The translations under genes were made by a program, and so were the position numbers. The notes beneath the pieces are model-generated. The model was not told where the DNA came from and did not search any database. It saw nothing but the letters and a program-made list of their open reading frames with translations. Below, piece after piece: positions 1 to 10,059 of a stretch of DNA of 64,000 nt (position 1 is the stretch's first letter; each line of letters begins with the position of its first letter). The stretch comes from Actinacidiphila guanduensis (GTDB lineage: Bacteria > Actinomycetota > Actinomycetes > Streptomycetales > Streptomycetaceae): NCBI RefSeq assembly GCF_900103985.1, contig NZ_FNIE01000008.1:62001-126000 (forward strand), written 5' to 3'.

Positions 1-2178
<2,178 letters not shown>

Positions 2179-2226
2179 CTACGATCCAGCCCGCTCGTAA
2201 CCTGCCGCGTGGGGGGACACACCGAA

Positions 2227-2907
2227 ATGGCGCCGACCGTGCCGCATGCAGCGGCCGCCCTGTCCGCCGGGCCCGTCGCGGGCCTGAGCGGCACCTCCGC
2301 CTTCGTGCTGATCGCCGTGGTGGTGGTCGCCGTCGCGGCCATCGCCGTCACGCCGCTGATCCTGGACGTCCGCCGCGCCACCGCCTGGCGGCAGCAGCTC
2401 ACCGACCACCTGCTCGACCACGCGGCCGACGACGAGGAGGTCCGCGACTTCCTCCGCGACCTGCGCGAGCCCCGCGGGGTGCGCGGGCTCACCCGCAGCA
2501 TCATCGCGGTCCTCATCCTCGCCCTGGTCGGCTTCGCCCTCGCGGTCGCCATGCTCTCCTCGGGCGCGGACGCGGGCGACCTGCGCAAGACGATCGTGAC
2601 GGCGCTGATGACGGTGCTCGCCACGGTCGCGGGCTTCTACTTCGGCACACTGGGCGCCCAGAACAGCGCGGAGGACGCCCGCCGCCCCCAGCGCGCGGCC
2701 CCGCGCCCGAAGACGCCGGCCGCGGGCCACGGGGGCACGGTGACGGCGACGGCCACGGCGACGACGGACGCGCCAGGAGGTACGGCGGAGGCTCCCGCGG
2801 GCGCCGGCCCCGCTCCCGCGGCGGGTTCCGGCGCAGCACCGGCCGCCGCCGCACCGGCCGCACCGCCCGCGCAGACGGACCCCGCGGGCCCCGACCCGGC
2901 GAGCTGA
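2227..2907 (+). CDS. Three-helix membrane protein with Ala/Pro-rich tail, unknown function
   Basis: I do not recognise a named family. The 226-residue product has three hydrophobic stretches at about residues 25-45, 91-111 and 121-142, a charged loop of about 40 residues between the first two, and a disordered Ala/Pro/Gly/Thr-rich tail from about 150 to the end. The ATG at 2227 is preceded by GGGGGGAC about 9 bases upstream, a good ribosome-binding site, so earlier in-frame starts are unlikely. It stands alone, divergent from lacZ and convergent with the transketolase genes, with a strong hairpin after it. It could be a small sensor or scaffold, but nothing in the sequence shows this. Confidence 0.75.
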   Translation: MAPTVPHAAAALSAGPVAGLSGTSAFVLIAVVVVAVAAIAVTPLILDVRRATAWRQQLTDHLLDHAADDEEVRDFLRDLREPRGVRGLTRSIIAVLILALVGFALAVAMLSSGADAGDLRKTIVTALMTVLATVAGFYFGTLGAQNSAEDARRPQRAAPRPKTPAAGHGGTVTATATATTDAPGGTAEAPAGAGPAPAAGSGAAPAAAAPAAPPAQTDPAGPDPAS

Positions 2908-2940
2908 ACCCGGCGGGCCCGGCGGGGGTGGGCGAACCCC

Positions 2941-2988
2941 GTCAGGGTCCGGGCCCCGCCCATCCCACGCATCGGGCCCGCACCTGAC
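2941..2988. terminator. Bidirectional terminator hairpin
   Basis: The arms GTCAGGGTCCGGGCCC and CGGGCCCGCACCTGAC are complementary over about 15 positions with one small offset, around a loop of about 16 bases. The hairpin lies between the convergent membrane protein gene and the transketolase C-terminal gene. Confidence 0.6.
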
Positions 2989-3013
2989 GGCTCCGCGGCG
3001 CCGCCGTGTCACC

Positions 3014-3916
3014 TCACAGCTGCAGGAACCCCTCGATGCGCGGCCGCAGGGTCGCCGCCGTCAGGCCGTGGGCCCGCGCGTGGTCCGCGGCGGTGCCGTA
3101 GCGGCGCAGTTCCGCGCGGCGCGTGCCGAGCGCGAGAATCCGGTGGGGGAGCGCGGAGAGGGCCTCGGTCGCGAACGGCGTGGAGGTGCCCGCGAGGTAG
3201 GGCTCCACCAGGATGAGGTCGGGGTGGTCGGCCCGCCCGACCGCCGCGGCGACACCGGCGGCGTCGAAGGGCCGCACCGTCGAGGCGTACAGGACGCTCA
3301 CGTCCAGCCCCTCGGTCGCCGCCAGCACGGGGTCCAGCATCGGCCCCACCGCGAGCACCACGCCCGCCCGCCCCTCGCGCACCTGCCGGAAGCGGCCCGG
3401 TTCGATGGGCCGCGCCGCCGCGTTCGCCTGGTCGCTGAGCCGGACGTAGACGCGGGTGTCGCCGTCCGCCGCCGCGTGCCGCAGCAGCGCCTCGGCCTCG
3501 TCGGGGTGGCCCGGCACGTGCACCGTCCAGCCGTCGAGCGTGTCGAGCAGGGCGACGTCGCCGGGGCACTGGTGGGTGCGCCCCGCGGCCGCGCTGTCGT
3601 ACGAGGCCGCCGCGCTGACCAGCACCGCGCCCACGCCCTGGTGCCCCAGGTCCAGCTTCACCTGCTCGAAGGGGCGCTCGATGAGGAAGCTCGCGAAGGT
3701 GTGCACGATCGGCCGCAGCCCCGCCAGCGCGAGGCCGCCCGCCGCGCCCACCAGGAGCTGCTCCCTGATCCCGACGTCGATCACGCGGTCCGGATGCGCC
3801 CTGGCGGCCTCGGCGAAGCGGTCGCCGGAGATCACCGCGAGGACGACGGCCAGCCGCGGGTCGTCGTCCAGCAGCCGGCTCACGACGCTGCCGAAGCGGT
3901 CGCGCATGGTGTCCAT
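3014..3916 (-). CDS. Transketolase, C-terminal subunit (Pyr and C-terminal domains)
   Basis: Second half of a split transketolase: it contributes the pyrimidine-binding half of the thiamine diphosphate site and the C-terminal domain. The 300 residues start DRFGSVVSRLL and carry DVGIREQ with E52, equivalent to the Glu that activates the cofactor N1', followed by the FASFLIERPFEQV stretch. It follows the N-terminal subunit gene with a 27-bp gap, so the two are one operon. A full enzyme would act in the pentose phosphate pathway, or supply sugar precursors as split transketolases do in some secondary pathways. Its partner appears 5'-truncated, so the pair may no longer be functional. Confidence 0.85.
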   Translation of the reverse strand: MDTMRDRFGSVVSRLLDDDPRLAVVLAVISGDRFAEAARAHPDRVIDVGIREQLLVGAAGGLALAGLRPIVHTFASFLIERPFEQVKLDLGHQGVGAVLVSAAASYDSAAAGRTHQCPGDVALLDTLDGWTVHVPGHPDEAEALLRHAAADGDTRVYVRLSDQANAAARPIEPGRFRQVREGRAGVVLAVGPMLDPVLAATEGLDVSVLYASTVRPFDAAGVAAAVGRADHPDLILVEPYLAGTSTPFATEALSALPHRILALGTRRAELRRYGTAADHARAHGLTAATLRPRIEGFLQL

Positions 3917-3943
3917 GGAATGCCCTTCGTTCGGTGCGGGGAG

Positions 3944-4522
3944 TCAGCTCTTCGAAGCGACCCGGGCGACGACCACGTGCGGCCGCCCAGGATGCGGCGC
4001 GGTGAACGCCTCGTACAGCGCGCGGTGGTCGCGGCCGTCCACCGTCGCGGTGGACCAGCCCTCGGCGGCGAACCGCGGCGCGAGGCCGCCGGGCCAGCCG
4101 TATGTCGCCGAGGCGTTGTCGACCACGACGGTGTGCAGCCCCTCCAGGCCGACCGCGCCGGCGAACTGCACGGCCTCGAAGTTGCTGCCCTCGTCCATCT
4201 CGGCGTCGCCGACGAGCACCCACACCCGCGCCTCCGTCAGTCCCTGGGCCCGCAGGCCCAGCGCGGTGCCCACCGCCAGCCCGAGGCCGTGCCCGAGCGA
4301 GCCGGAGCCGATCTCGACGCCCGGCACGAGCGTGCGGTCCGGGTGCTGCCCGAGCGGCGAGTCGTACGAGGCGAAACCGGGCAGCCACTCGACGGGCAGG
4401 AAGCCCTTGGCGGCGAGCACCGCGTAGTACGCCATCGGGCCGTGGCCCTTGGAGAGCAGGAAGCGGTCGCGGGCGGGGTTCTCGGGGTCACGGGGGTCCA
4501 CGCGGGACGACCGGCTGACCAT
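3944..4522 (-). CDS. Transketolase N-terminal subunit, apparently 5'-truncated
   Basis: Carries the thiamine diphosphate/Mg-binding half of a split transketolase. Visible motifs are SKGHG (24-28) and the metal/cofactor motif GDAEMDEGSN (105-114). The product is only 192 residues; N-terminal subunits are usually about 230-280. Homology begins abruptly at PENPARDRFLLSKGHG, which normally lies about 45-50 residues into the protein, so the first helix with its GSGHP-type motif is missing. The ATG at 4522 lies inside sequence that codes for the SoxR-like helix-turn-helix on the other strand, and an in-frame stop lies a short way upstream, so no longer form exists. A deletion or rearrangement joining two gene 5' ends explains this best; an assembly error is the alternative. 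Confidence 0.7.
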   Translation of the reverse strand: MVSRSSRVDPRDPENPARDRFLLSKGHGPMAYYAVLAAKGFLPVEWLPGFASYDSPLGQHPDRTLVPGVEIGSGSLGHGLGLAVGTALGLRAQGLTEARVWVLVGDAEMDEGSNFEAVQFAGAVGLEGLHTVVVDNASATYGWPGGLAPRFAAEGWSTATVDGRDHRALYEAFTAPHPGRPHVVVARVASKS

Positions 4523-4976
4523 CGGCGAACTCGCCGCCCGCAGCGGCTGCGCGACCTCGGCGCTGCGCTACTACGAGGAGATCGGCCTGATCACGGCCGA
4601 GCGCACGGCGGGCGGTCAGCGCCGCTACCGCCGGGCGACCCTGCGCCGCCTCGCCTTCGTCCGCGCCGCCCAGCGCATCGGCCTCACCCTGGAGGAGGTC
4701 CGCACCGCGCTTTCCGCCCTCCCGGCCGACCAGGTCCCCTCGGCCGCGGCCTGGAACCGCGTGGCCCGCACCTGGCAGCGGCGCATCGACAGCCAGATCG
4801 CCGAGCTCCAGCAGTTGCGGGACCAGCTCACGGGCTGTGTGGGCTGCGGCTGCCTCTCGCTGACGAAGTGCGCGCTCTACAACCCGGCCGACACGGCCGC
4901 GTCTGCGGGCCCGGGGGCCCGCTACCTCCTCGGGGAGGGGCCGCCTGCGGCGGGGGAGGAGGGTCGCGGGGGGTGA
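4449..4976 (+). CDS. soxR: SoxR-like MerR-family redox regulator, start region damaged
   Basis: MerR-type regulator with a [2Fe-2S] sensor. The winged helix-turn-helix starts at LTIGELAARSG; a dimerisation helix follows, then C130, C133, C135 and C141 in the CX2CXCX5C arrangement of SoxR, within GCGCLSLTKCALYNPAD. In Streptomyces SoxR responds to redox-active metabolites. There is no ATG or GTG in frame: only a TTG at 4449, deep inside the opposing transketolase gene, or a non-standard CTG at 4518. The usual dozen N-terminal residues before LTIGEL are replaced by translated transketolase antisense. The gene has probably lost its native start and promoter; whether the TTG is used is unknown. 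The Gly/Glu-rich C-terminus runs into a G-rich spacer. Confidence 0.7.
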   Translation: MESRKRSRAGFSGSRGSTRDDRLTIGELAARSGCATSALRYYEEIGLITAERTAGGQRRYRRATLRRLAFVRAAQRIGLTLEEVRTALSALPADQVPSAAAWNRVARTWQRRIDSQIAELQQLRDQLTGCVGCGCLSLTKCALYNPADTAASAGPGARYLLGEGPPAAGEEGRGG

Positions 4977-5197
4977 GGGCCGCTTGTCGCGGCTGCGTGC
5001 TCGGGGGTTTGCGGGTTCGCTGGTCGCGGCGCGGTGCTTGGGGGGTCGGCGGGTGCACTTGTCGTGGCGCGTGCTCGGTGAGTCACGGGTTCGGCCACGC
5101 GGCCTGCGCGAGGTGGAGGGGGGGTGGGCGGTGCGAGGTGTTTGGGGGCGTGGGCCTTTGGGCTCAAGGGGAGCATCAGCCCCCGGGGGGGCCTGGG

Positions 5198-5470
5198 GTG
5201 GTCGGGGCCGCTGGGCTTGCGTCGGGCGGGGGTCCCGGTGGGTAGGGGGTCGAAGTGGTTGGGTGCGTTGAGTCGTGTGGGGGTGGGGGCCTGGTGGGTG
5301 GTGTCTGGGGTGGTTGGGTGCGTTGGGCGCGTGTCGGTGCGGGGCCCTGGTGGGTGCGGCTGGGGGGTCGGGTGCGCTGGGGTTGTGTGTGGGGGCTCCG
5401 GTGGGCACGGGGTCGGGGCTGTTGGTCGCGTTGCGTTGTGTCGGGGCCGCGGCGTTGCGTGTGCGCTGCT
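5198..5470 (+). repeat. Degenerate ~55-bp G-rich tandem repeat in a 557-bp gene-free gap
   Basis: The gap 4977-5533 has no convincing gene. Its + strand is strikingly rich in G and T. From about 5198 a unit of about 54-56 bp recurs around five times; its head is GTGGTTGGGTGCGTTG or a close variant at about 5199, 5255, 5310, 5364 and 5418, each followed by a variable block ending near GGTGGGNNNGGGGTCGGGG. A second pair, TGTCG(C/T)GGC...GTGCTCGG...GGGTTCG, occurs at about 4984 and 5060. The opposite strand is open over most of the region but would code for a Pro/His/Arg-only peptide, which I regard as an artefact. Confidence 0.6.
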
Positions 5471-5533
5471 TCGTCGCAGGCGCGTTGCTTAATCGGTGTG
5501 CGCCGCGGGTGGGAGGCGCGGCATCATGCGGGG

Positions 5534-6103
5534 ATGACTGCCGCTGTGGATGTGCCGCGTCTGGCCGCCGATGGGGGGCTGGTGCTGCGGGGCTGGGAGT
5601 TGGGTGACCTGCCGCTGGTCGAGGAGGCGTCCGGGGATGGCTACATTCCGCTGATCACCACCGTTCCCCCCGTGTACTCGCAGGCGGAGGGCGAGGCGTT
5701 CGTCAGGCGCCAGTGGCGGCGTACGGCAACAGGCGTCGGGTACCCATTCGTCATCGAACGGGTCGCGGACGCCCGGCCTTTGGGGACGGTCGGCCTGTGG
5801 CTCCGCGAGGTGGGCGAAGGGCGCGCCACCCTCGGCTACTGGCTGGCCGGCTCCGCCCGCGGCCGCGGGGTCGCCGCCGACGCCCTGCGTGCGGTGTCTC
5901 GTTGGGCCCTGGAAGAGCTGCGCATCCCGCGGCTGCAGCTCTACGTCGAGCCGTGGAACACGGCGTCCCGCAGAACCGCCGAGCGGGCGGGTTTCCGGAG
6001 CGAGGGCGTGTTGCGGGGGTGGCAGCAGGTGGGCGCGGAACGCAGGGACATGATCATGTATGCGCGCCGCTCGACCGACGAGGTGCCAGGGGACGGCAGC
6101 TGA
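5534..6103 (+). CDS. GNAT-family N-acetyltransferase (RimJ/RimL-like)
   Basis: Acetyl-CoA-dependent acetyltransferase of the GNAT superfamily, RimJ/RimL branch; the substrate may be a protein N-terminus, a small amine or a drug. The 189 residues show the typical layout: LVLRGWELGDLPLVEE at the start, FVIERVADARPLGTVGL (strands 2-4), the acetyl-CoA loop GSARGRGVAADALRAV around residue 115, then LYVEPWNTASRRTAERAGF, the conserved NxxSxxxxExxGF region of this branch, and EGVLRGW near the end. I chose ATG 5534 because conserved sequence begins a few residues later; upstream frame is repeat-derived. The gene stands alone after the G-rich repeat. Confidence 0.88.
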   Translation: MTAAVDVPRLAADGGLVLRGWELGDLPLVEEASGDGYIPLITTVPPVYSQAEGEAFVRRQWRRTATGVGYPFVIERVADARPLGTVGLWLREVGEGRATLGYWLAGSARGRGVAADALRAVSRWALEELRIPRLQLYVEPWNTASRRTAERAGFRSEGVLRGWQQVGAERRDMIMYARRSTDEVPGDGS

Positions 6104-6224
6104 GCCGGGTGTCGCGGCGCCGGCCGACCGGTGCGGTGCGGTGACGTTACGGCTCCACGACCTCGGGCCGGGCTCGCTCCTCCCCCCCACTCGCCGTAAG
6201 TCCCGAGGCCTTGGGCGAGCCCAG

Positions 6225-6360
6225 CGGCTCCCGACCAACCGCCCCGGGGCTGGTGCTTCCCCTGGACGCAAAGCCCCAGCCCCGTAACGACCCAACGGCT
6301 CCCGACTACCCCGGTGGGCTGACGTTCCCCCTGGCCGCAAAGCCCCAGCCCCGTCAGCCC
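6225..6360 (+). repeat. Two tandem ~70-bp copies, first with a strong hairpin
   Basis: This lies in the gene-free stretch 6104-6458. The block from CGGCTCCCGAC to GCAAAGCCCCAGCCCCGT occurs twice, offset by 69-71 bp. In copy 1, CGGGGCTGGTGCTT (6245-6258) pairs with AAGCCCCAGCCCCG (6271-6284), 13 of 14 positions, around a 12-base loop; this could act as the terminator of the acetyltransferase gene. In copy 2 the left arm has diverged and the hairpin is weak. Confidence 0.6.
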
Positions 6361-6458
6361 CCGACGGCCGCGGGCGTTCCGATGACGTGCCGGGGTCCGT
6401 CGTGGGCAGGCGGGAGGGCGGGGCGCCGTGCAGGGGCCCCGGAACGGGAGGACGTGTC

Positions 6459-7319
6459 GTGTTCGAGGGGTTCGCCACCAGGACGGTGCGCACCGGTGAG
6501 GCGTCCATCTTCGTCCGGTACGGCGGCGAGGGCCCGCCTCTGCTGTTGCTGCACGGCCACCCGCGCACGTCGGCGACCTGGCACCGGGTCGCGCCCCTCC
6601 TGGTGCGGCGCGGCTTCACCGTCGTCTGCCCCGACCTGCGCGGTTACGGGCGCTCCCGCGGCCCGGCGCCCGCCGCCGACCATGTCCCGCACTCCAAGCG
6701 CGCCGTGGCCGGGGACATGGCGGAGGTCATGCGGGCCCTCGGGCACCGGCGGTTCGGGCTCGTCGGCCACGACCGCGGAGCCGCCGTGGCGCTCCGCCTG
6801 GTGCTGGACCACCCTTCGGCGGTGACCCGGGTGGCGTTCCTGGACGGCCTGCCCCTCAGCGAGCACCTGGCCCGCGCCGACGCCCGGTTCGCCACCGCGT
6901 GGTGGCATTGGTTCTTCTTCGCCCAGCCGGAGATTCCCGAACGCGTCATCAACGCCGACCCCGACGCCTGGTACCGCGGCGACCCCGAGGCCATGGGGCG
7001 CGAGAACCACGACGAGTGGCGGGCCGCCACCAGGAACCCCGAGGTCGTGCGCGCCATGCTGGAGGACTACCGCGCCGGGCTCACCGTGGACCGCCGGCAC
7101 GAGGAGGCCGACCGCGCCCGGGGCGCGCGGATCGGCTGCCCCCTCCTGGTCCTGTGGTCGCTGCGGGACGACCTGGAGGACCTGTACGGCGACCCGCGCA
7201 CCATCTGGCGCGACTGGGCCGACGACGTGCGGGGCCACGGCATCGACGCCGGCCACCATGTGGCGGAGGAGGCCCCCGGCCCGCTCTCGGCCGCGTTGAG
7301 CGACTTCTTCACCCACTGA
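6459..7319 (+). CDS. Alpha/beta hydrolase resembling haloacetate (fluoroacetate) dehalogenase
   Basis: Predicted to displace halide from a haloacid, or to hydrolyse a related ester. The 286-residue product aligns with fluoroacetate dehalogenase along its length. Nucleophile D105 sits in GHDRGA, acid D129 in FLDGLPL and the histidine H266 in DAGHH; the halide pocket residues H150, W151 and Y204 are all present. One carboxylate-binding arginine is kept (R106), but the second, three residues later in characterised enzymes (DRGAR), is Ala109 here, so substrate preference may differ. The GTG at 6459 has GGGAGGA about 6 bases upstream, and the residue numbers then match characterised enzymes almost one to one. 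It is a single gene with a palindrome right after it. Confidence 0.82.
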   Translation: MFEGFATRTVRTGEASIFVRYGGEGPPLLLLHGHPRTSATWHRVAPLLVRRGFTVVCPDLRGYGRSRGPAPAADHVPHSKRAVAGDMAEVMRALGHRRFGLVGHDRGAAVALRLVLDHPSAVTRVAFLDGLPLSEHLARADARFATAWWHWFFFAQPEIPERVINADPDAWYRGDPEAMGRENHDEWRAATRNPEVVRAMLEDYRAGLTVDRRHEEADRARGARIGCPLLVLWSLRDDLEDLYGDPRTIWRDWADDVRGHGIDAGHHVAEEAPGPLSAALSDFFTH

Positions 7320-7320
7320 T

Positions 7321-7340
7321 CCGGCCCGGGTCCGGGCCGG
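7321..7340 (+). terminator. Palindromic hairpin after the dehalogenase-like gene
   Basis: CCGGCCCGG and CCGGGCCGG form a near-perfect inverted repeat immediately after the stop codon; no U-tract follows, as is common in actinomycetes. Confidence 0.45.
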
Positions 7341-7528
7341 GTTCGCGTGGGGCGCCTTCCGGGTGCGGCGCCTTGGGCCGCGTCGCGATGGGGCGTTGAG
7401 TCTGCGCGTCAGGGTGAGCGGGCGGGCTGGCGTCGGTGCGGGGCTTTCGTTCGGGGCGGCAGGCGGTGGGGCGCGCGGTGACCATCAAGGGTGTTGCTGT
7501 GCTGACGAGGGGGTCCGCTGCCCCGCCT

Positions 7529-7804
7529 TCAGCCGAGTTCCTCGTATTCGGCCGGCGGTTCGAGGAGTTCAGGGTGGTCGACCCAATAACGGTCGCCGTG
7601 GATCGCCAGCATCGCCCAATGCCACGCTTCGTCGTGGAAAATCAGCCCGGGATACGGCGCACCCTCGGCCTCGTACGGATACCGCAACAGGGCCGCTTCC
7701 CAGGCAGCTTCGGGCGTCAGCCCGCCGTGATGCCGCATCACCCAGGCGTAGCCCCGCCGTTCGGCCTCCAGGCACCCGACGTACTCCGCCTCGCTCCACC
7801 CCAC
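7529..7804 (-). CDS. Small hypothetical protein, 91 residues
   Basis: I do not recognise a characterised family. It begins VGWSEAEYVGCLEAERRGYAW and is rich in Trp, Tyr, Glu and His (WHWAMLAIHGDRYW near residues 61-74), with no membrane segment or signal peptide. The balanced composition, unlike the Arg/Pro-only shadows around it, and the G/C-ending codons support a real gene. The start is GTG at 7804 with only a weak GGCGG upstream. It lies convergent to the dehalogenase-like gene and 80 bp beyond the stop of the glycosidase at 7885, on the same strand. Confidence 0.6.
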   Translation of the reverse strand: MGWSEAEYVGCLEAERRGYAWVMRHHGGLTPEAAWEAALLRYPYEAEGAPYPGLIFHDEAWHWAMLAIHGDRYWVDHPELLEPPAEYEELG

Positions 7805-7884
7805 GCCGCCACGGTAGCCCTCGACGGGCCCGCCCCACCTCCCTGACGACCCCGTGGGGCGAGGCAGGCCACGTGGATCGGAGC

Positions 7885-9096
7885 TCAGCCGGCGACCGAG
7901 ATGATGCCCGCCTCGACCGGAGCGGACGTGCCGTACTGAGCTCCCGTGATCACGAAGACGAGGCCACGGTCCTCAGGGCTGCCCGGGCCGTCGAGAGGGA
8001 TGGTGTAGCGGCTGTAGCCCGCCGGCATGGGCGACGACAGGCGCGTCCACTTCCTGGGGTCGCCGAGGTGGCGGTTGATGAAGAAGTCCGCGTCGTCGTT
8101 GTCCGTGACGACGATCGTTCCGTCGGGGCCGCCCGAGTCCGACCACGACACGATCGGCGCCGCGTTCGGCGCGTAGCCGCTCTGGTCGACCAGCGGAAGG
8201 GTCTCGGAGAATCGGAACGACTCGGGGTTCCTCGCCAGCCGGTAGTGCACGTGGTAGGTGTAGTCGGCCTGGTCCGGGTTCTCGGGGTCGACGGGCGCTC
8301 CGTACTCGAAGGTGATGATCCACAGGTCTCCCCGCAGACGCGCCACCGACGTCATACCAGGGCGGTCCGCGTAGGCCGCCCCCGTCACGTCATCGACCAC
8401 CGGACCCCAGGCGCGCAGGTCCGTACTGGTCTGGTGGGCGAGCTTCTGCCCGAAATTCGGGTCGCGCTGATCCGAGTAGTAGCAGATCAGCACGTCGTTG
8501 TGGAGCAGCAGGAAGGGCTCCCAGACCGGCGTGGCGCCGTTGGTCGTGTCGGCCGGCCCGCCCTGGGCCACTGTGCTGAGGAACGTCCACGTGAGCCCGC
8601 CGTCCGTGCTTGCGTAGAGCTGGATGTTGGTTCCGACGCCGCCGAGTTGATTGCACGAAAAGAGCAGCGCGCCCTTGGGCAGGCCCGCGAACGCGCGGGG
8701 CAGTTCGTAGAGGAAGGGCTGCAGGGCGAACCCGTTGAGGGGAATGGTGCTGTACAGCCGCCAGGTGCGGCCCTGGTCGTCGCTCCGGTAGAGCGGGAAT
8801 CCGTCACGTGAGCCCTGGAACGTGGCGAGGATTGTGCGCGATCGCCCCGCAGGGTGAGAGGCGGTGAGTCGCACGGCGCGTGCGTAGGAGCCCTGCACGG
8901 CGCCGGCGACCGGAACCGGCCCGAACGGCCTGTCGCCCGGGGGCCTCGCGCCGGGAATCTGCGAGTCGGCGAACGCCGGCGCCGACAGTCCCACGGTGGC
9001 TCCGGCCGCCAGGACGGCGCCTGCTCCGAGGAACCTGCGCCGGGAGAGCAGCGAGGTGCGTATCGGTTCGTCTTCGTGCGATCCGCGGTGCTGCAT
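7885..9096 (-). CDS. Tat-exported Asp-box glycosidase (GH93/sialidase-like fold)
   Basis: Probable secreted exo-glycosidase with a six-bladed beta-propeller. The 403 residues start with a twin-arginine signal (SRRRFLGAGAVLAAG, about 18-32) ending near AFADS. Two Asp-box motifs, SDDQGRTW (105-112) and STDGGLTW (163-170), are typical of sialidases and of GH93 exo-arabinanases; the segment NGATPVWEPFLLLHNDVLICYYSDQRDPNF resembles GH93 more than true sialidases, and I see no sialidase Arg triad. Arabinan is therefore the more likely substrate, which fits the arabinofuranosidases at 51-56 kb. A GAAACGATCC element lies 109 bp upstream and resembles one before lacZ. Confidence 0.72.
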   Translation of the reverse strand: MQHRGSHEDEPIRTSLLSRRRFLGAGAVLAAGATVGLSAPAFADSQIPGARPPGDRPFGPVPVAGAVQGSYARAVRLTASHPAGRSRTILATFQGSRDGFPLYRSDDQGRTWRLYSTIPLNGFALQPFLYELPRAFAGLPKGALLFSCNQLGGVGTNIQLYASTDGGLTWTFLSTVAQGGPADTTNGATPVWEPFLLLHNDVLICYYSDQRDPNFGQKLAHQTSTDLRAWGPVVDDVTGAAYADRPGMTSVARLRGDLWIITFEYGAPVDPENPDQADYTYHVHYRLARNPESFRFSETLPLVDQSGYAPNAAPIVSWSDSGGPDGTIVVTDNDDADFFINRHLGDPRKWTRLSSPMPAGYSRYTIPLDGPGSPEDRGLVFVITGAQYGTSAPVEAGIISVAG

Positions 9097-9447
9097 TGCT
9101 TACCCTCTTCCACGAAGCGCCCCGACCGACAGGCACTCGTCATGTGCGCGTCGTACAGGATCGGGGTCGTGCACGATCGGAAGACGCTGAAAGGTTATCC
9201 GTGAGAAACGATCCCGAAACCGAAGGCGGGGTCGCGTCGCCCCAGGTGAGGTGTGCGGTCGCCGCCCGGTGGGCACGCGCGAAGCCGTCGTGCCGGTGCG
9301 GGGCGTGCGCGGACGCAGCGGGTGCCGTCGGCGCGTGGGTGTTGCGGAGGCGCGACCCCGTCGGCCAGCACAAGATGCGCTGACGGATGCGCAATCGCTC
9401 TATGGGCAACCGCTGGGTTGTTGTTCGACGTCCCTCGGGTCGGCTGC
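9097..9447. other. Gene-free gap with regulatory sequence only
   Basis: Both neighbours are transcribed leftwards; this stretch is upstream of the Asp-box glycosidase. Apart from the GAAACGATCC element at 9205-9214 I see no gene, repeat or strong hairpin. Confidence 0.5.
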
Positions 9448-9945
9448 TCAATCGAGCCAGATCAGCATGGCTTGAACGGCAGAGGCGGCGGCCTGGAAGA
9501 ACGTGGTCAGCGGGGTGAACAGGTCGCGGGCCCACTCCAGTGAGGTCGGCGAGTCCCAGATCTGCGGGTAGGTCCCGGCCTCGGCGAGTTCGGAGTGATC
9601 GACGCCGTGGATCAGCTGGTCGTACGTCATCCGGTGCAGTGCGTCGGCAGCCAGCCGGACCCGGTCGGCGGTCAGGTATCGCGGCGGTCCATAGCCCCAG
9701 TCGTCCGCGGCCAGGGGCTCCTCGCCGTGCACGATGTCGACCGGGAATGCCGCGCGATGTAGCAGGAATCCCAGCAGGTCCCAGGTCTTGTGCGTGGTGA
9801 AGTGCCGAGCCTCAGCGGGTGCCGGCTCGTTCTCCTCTTGAGCGTCCTGGATCTCGTCGGCGAGTTCCAGGGCCCACTCGGGATTCTTGACTGCTCGGGC
9901 CAGCTCTTCGGGTGTGACACGCAGGTACTCGCCGTTCATGCTCAT
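9448..9945 (-). CDS. DUF1877-family protein (YfbM-like)
   Basis: Small soluble protein of the DUF1877/YfbM family, whose function is unknown. I place the start at the ATG at 9945, giving MSMNGEYLRVTPEELARAVK, the standard opening of the family (165 residues); the upstream ATG at 9981 would only add a poorly matching dozen residues. The body contains the family's aromatic core, with KTWDLLGFLLH and GYGPPRYLTADRVR, and ends with a helical stretch FFQAAASAVQAMLIWLD. Such proteins often occur as single genes in actinomycetes. No operon partner is visible. Confidence 0.78.
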   Translation of the reverse strand: MSMNGEYLRVTPEELARAVKNPEWALELADEIQDAQEENEPAPAEARHFTTHKTWDLLGFLLHRAAFPVDIVHGEEPLAADDWGYGPPRYLTADRVRLAADALHRMTYDQLIHGVDHSELAEAGTYPQIWDSPTSLEWARDLFTPLTTFFQAAASAVQAMLIWLD

Positions 9946-10059
9946 GGGCGGCAGCATATGGAGAGGGTCTGACAAGGCCATCCAAGGCTCAGCCCGGTGA
10001 ACGGGGCGATGCAGGACGACTCCGACGCCGTGACCACATAGGTCACACTGCGTGGGACC

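Noticed and set aside
4488-5408. Minus-strand Pro/His/Arg-rich frame across the G-rich repeat and soxR
   Set aside because: Composition reflects the DNA skew only; no start with a ribosome-binding site and no homology.
7885-9096. True sialidase
   Set aside because: Asp-boxes are present, but I could not find the sialidase Arg triad or the FRIP motif; a GH93-like arabinanase fits better.
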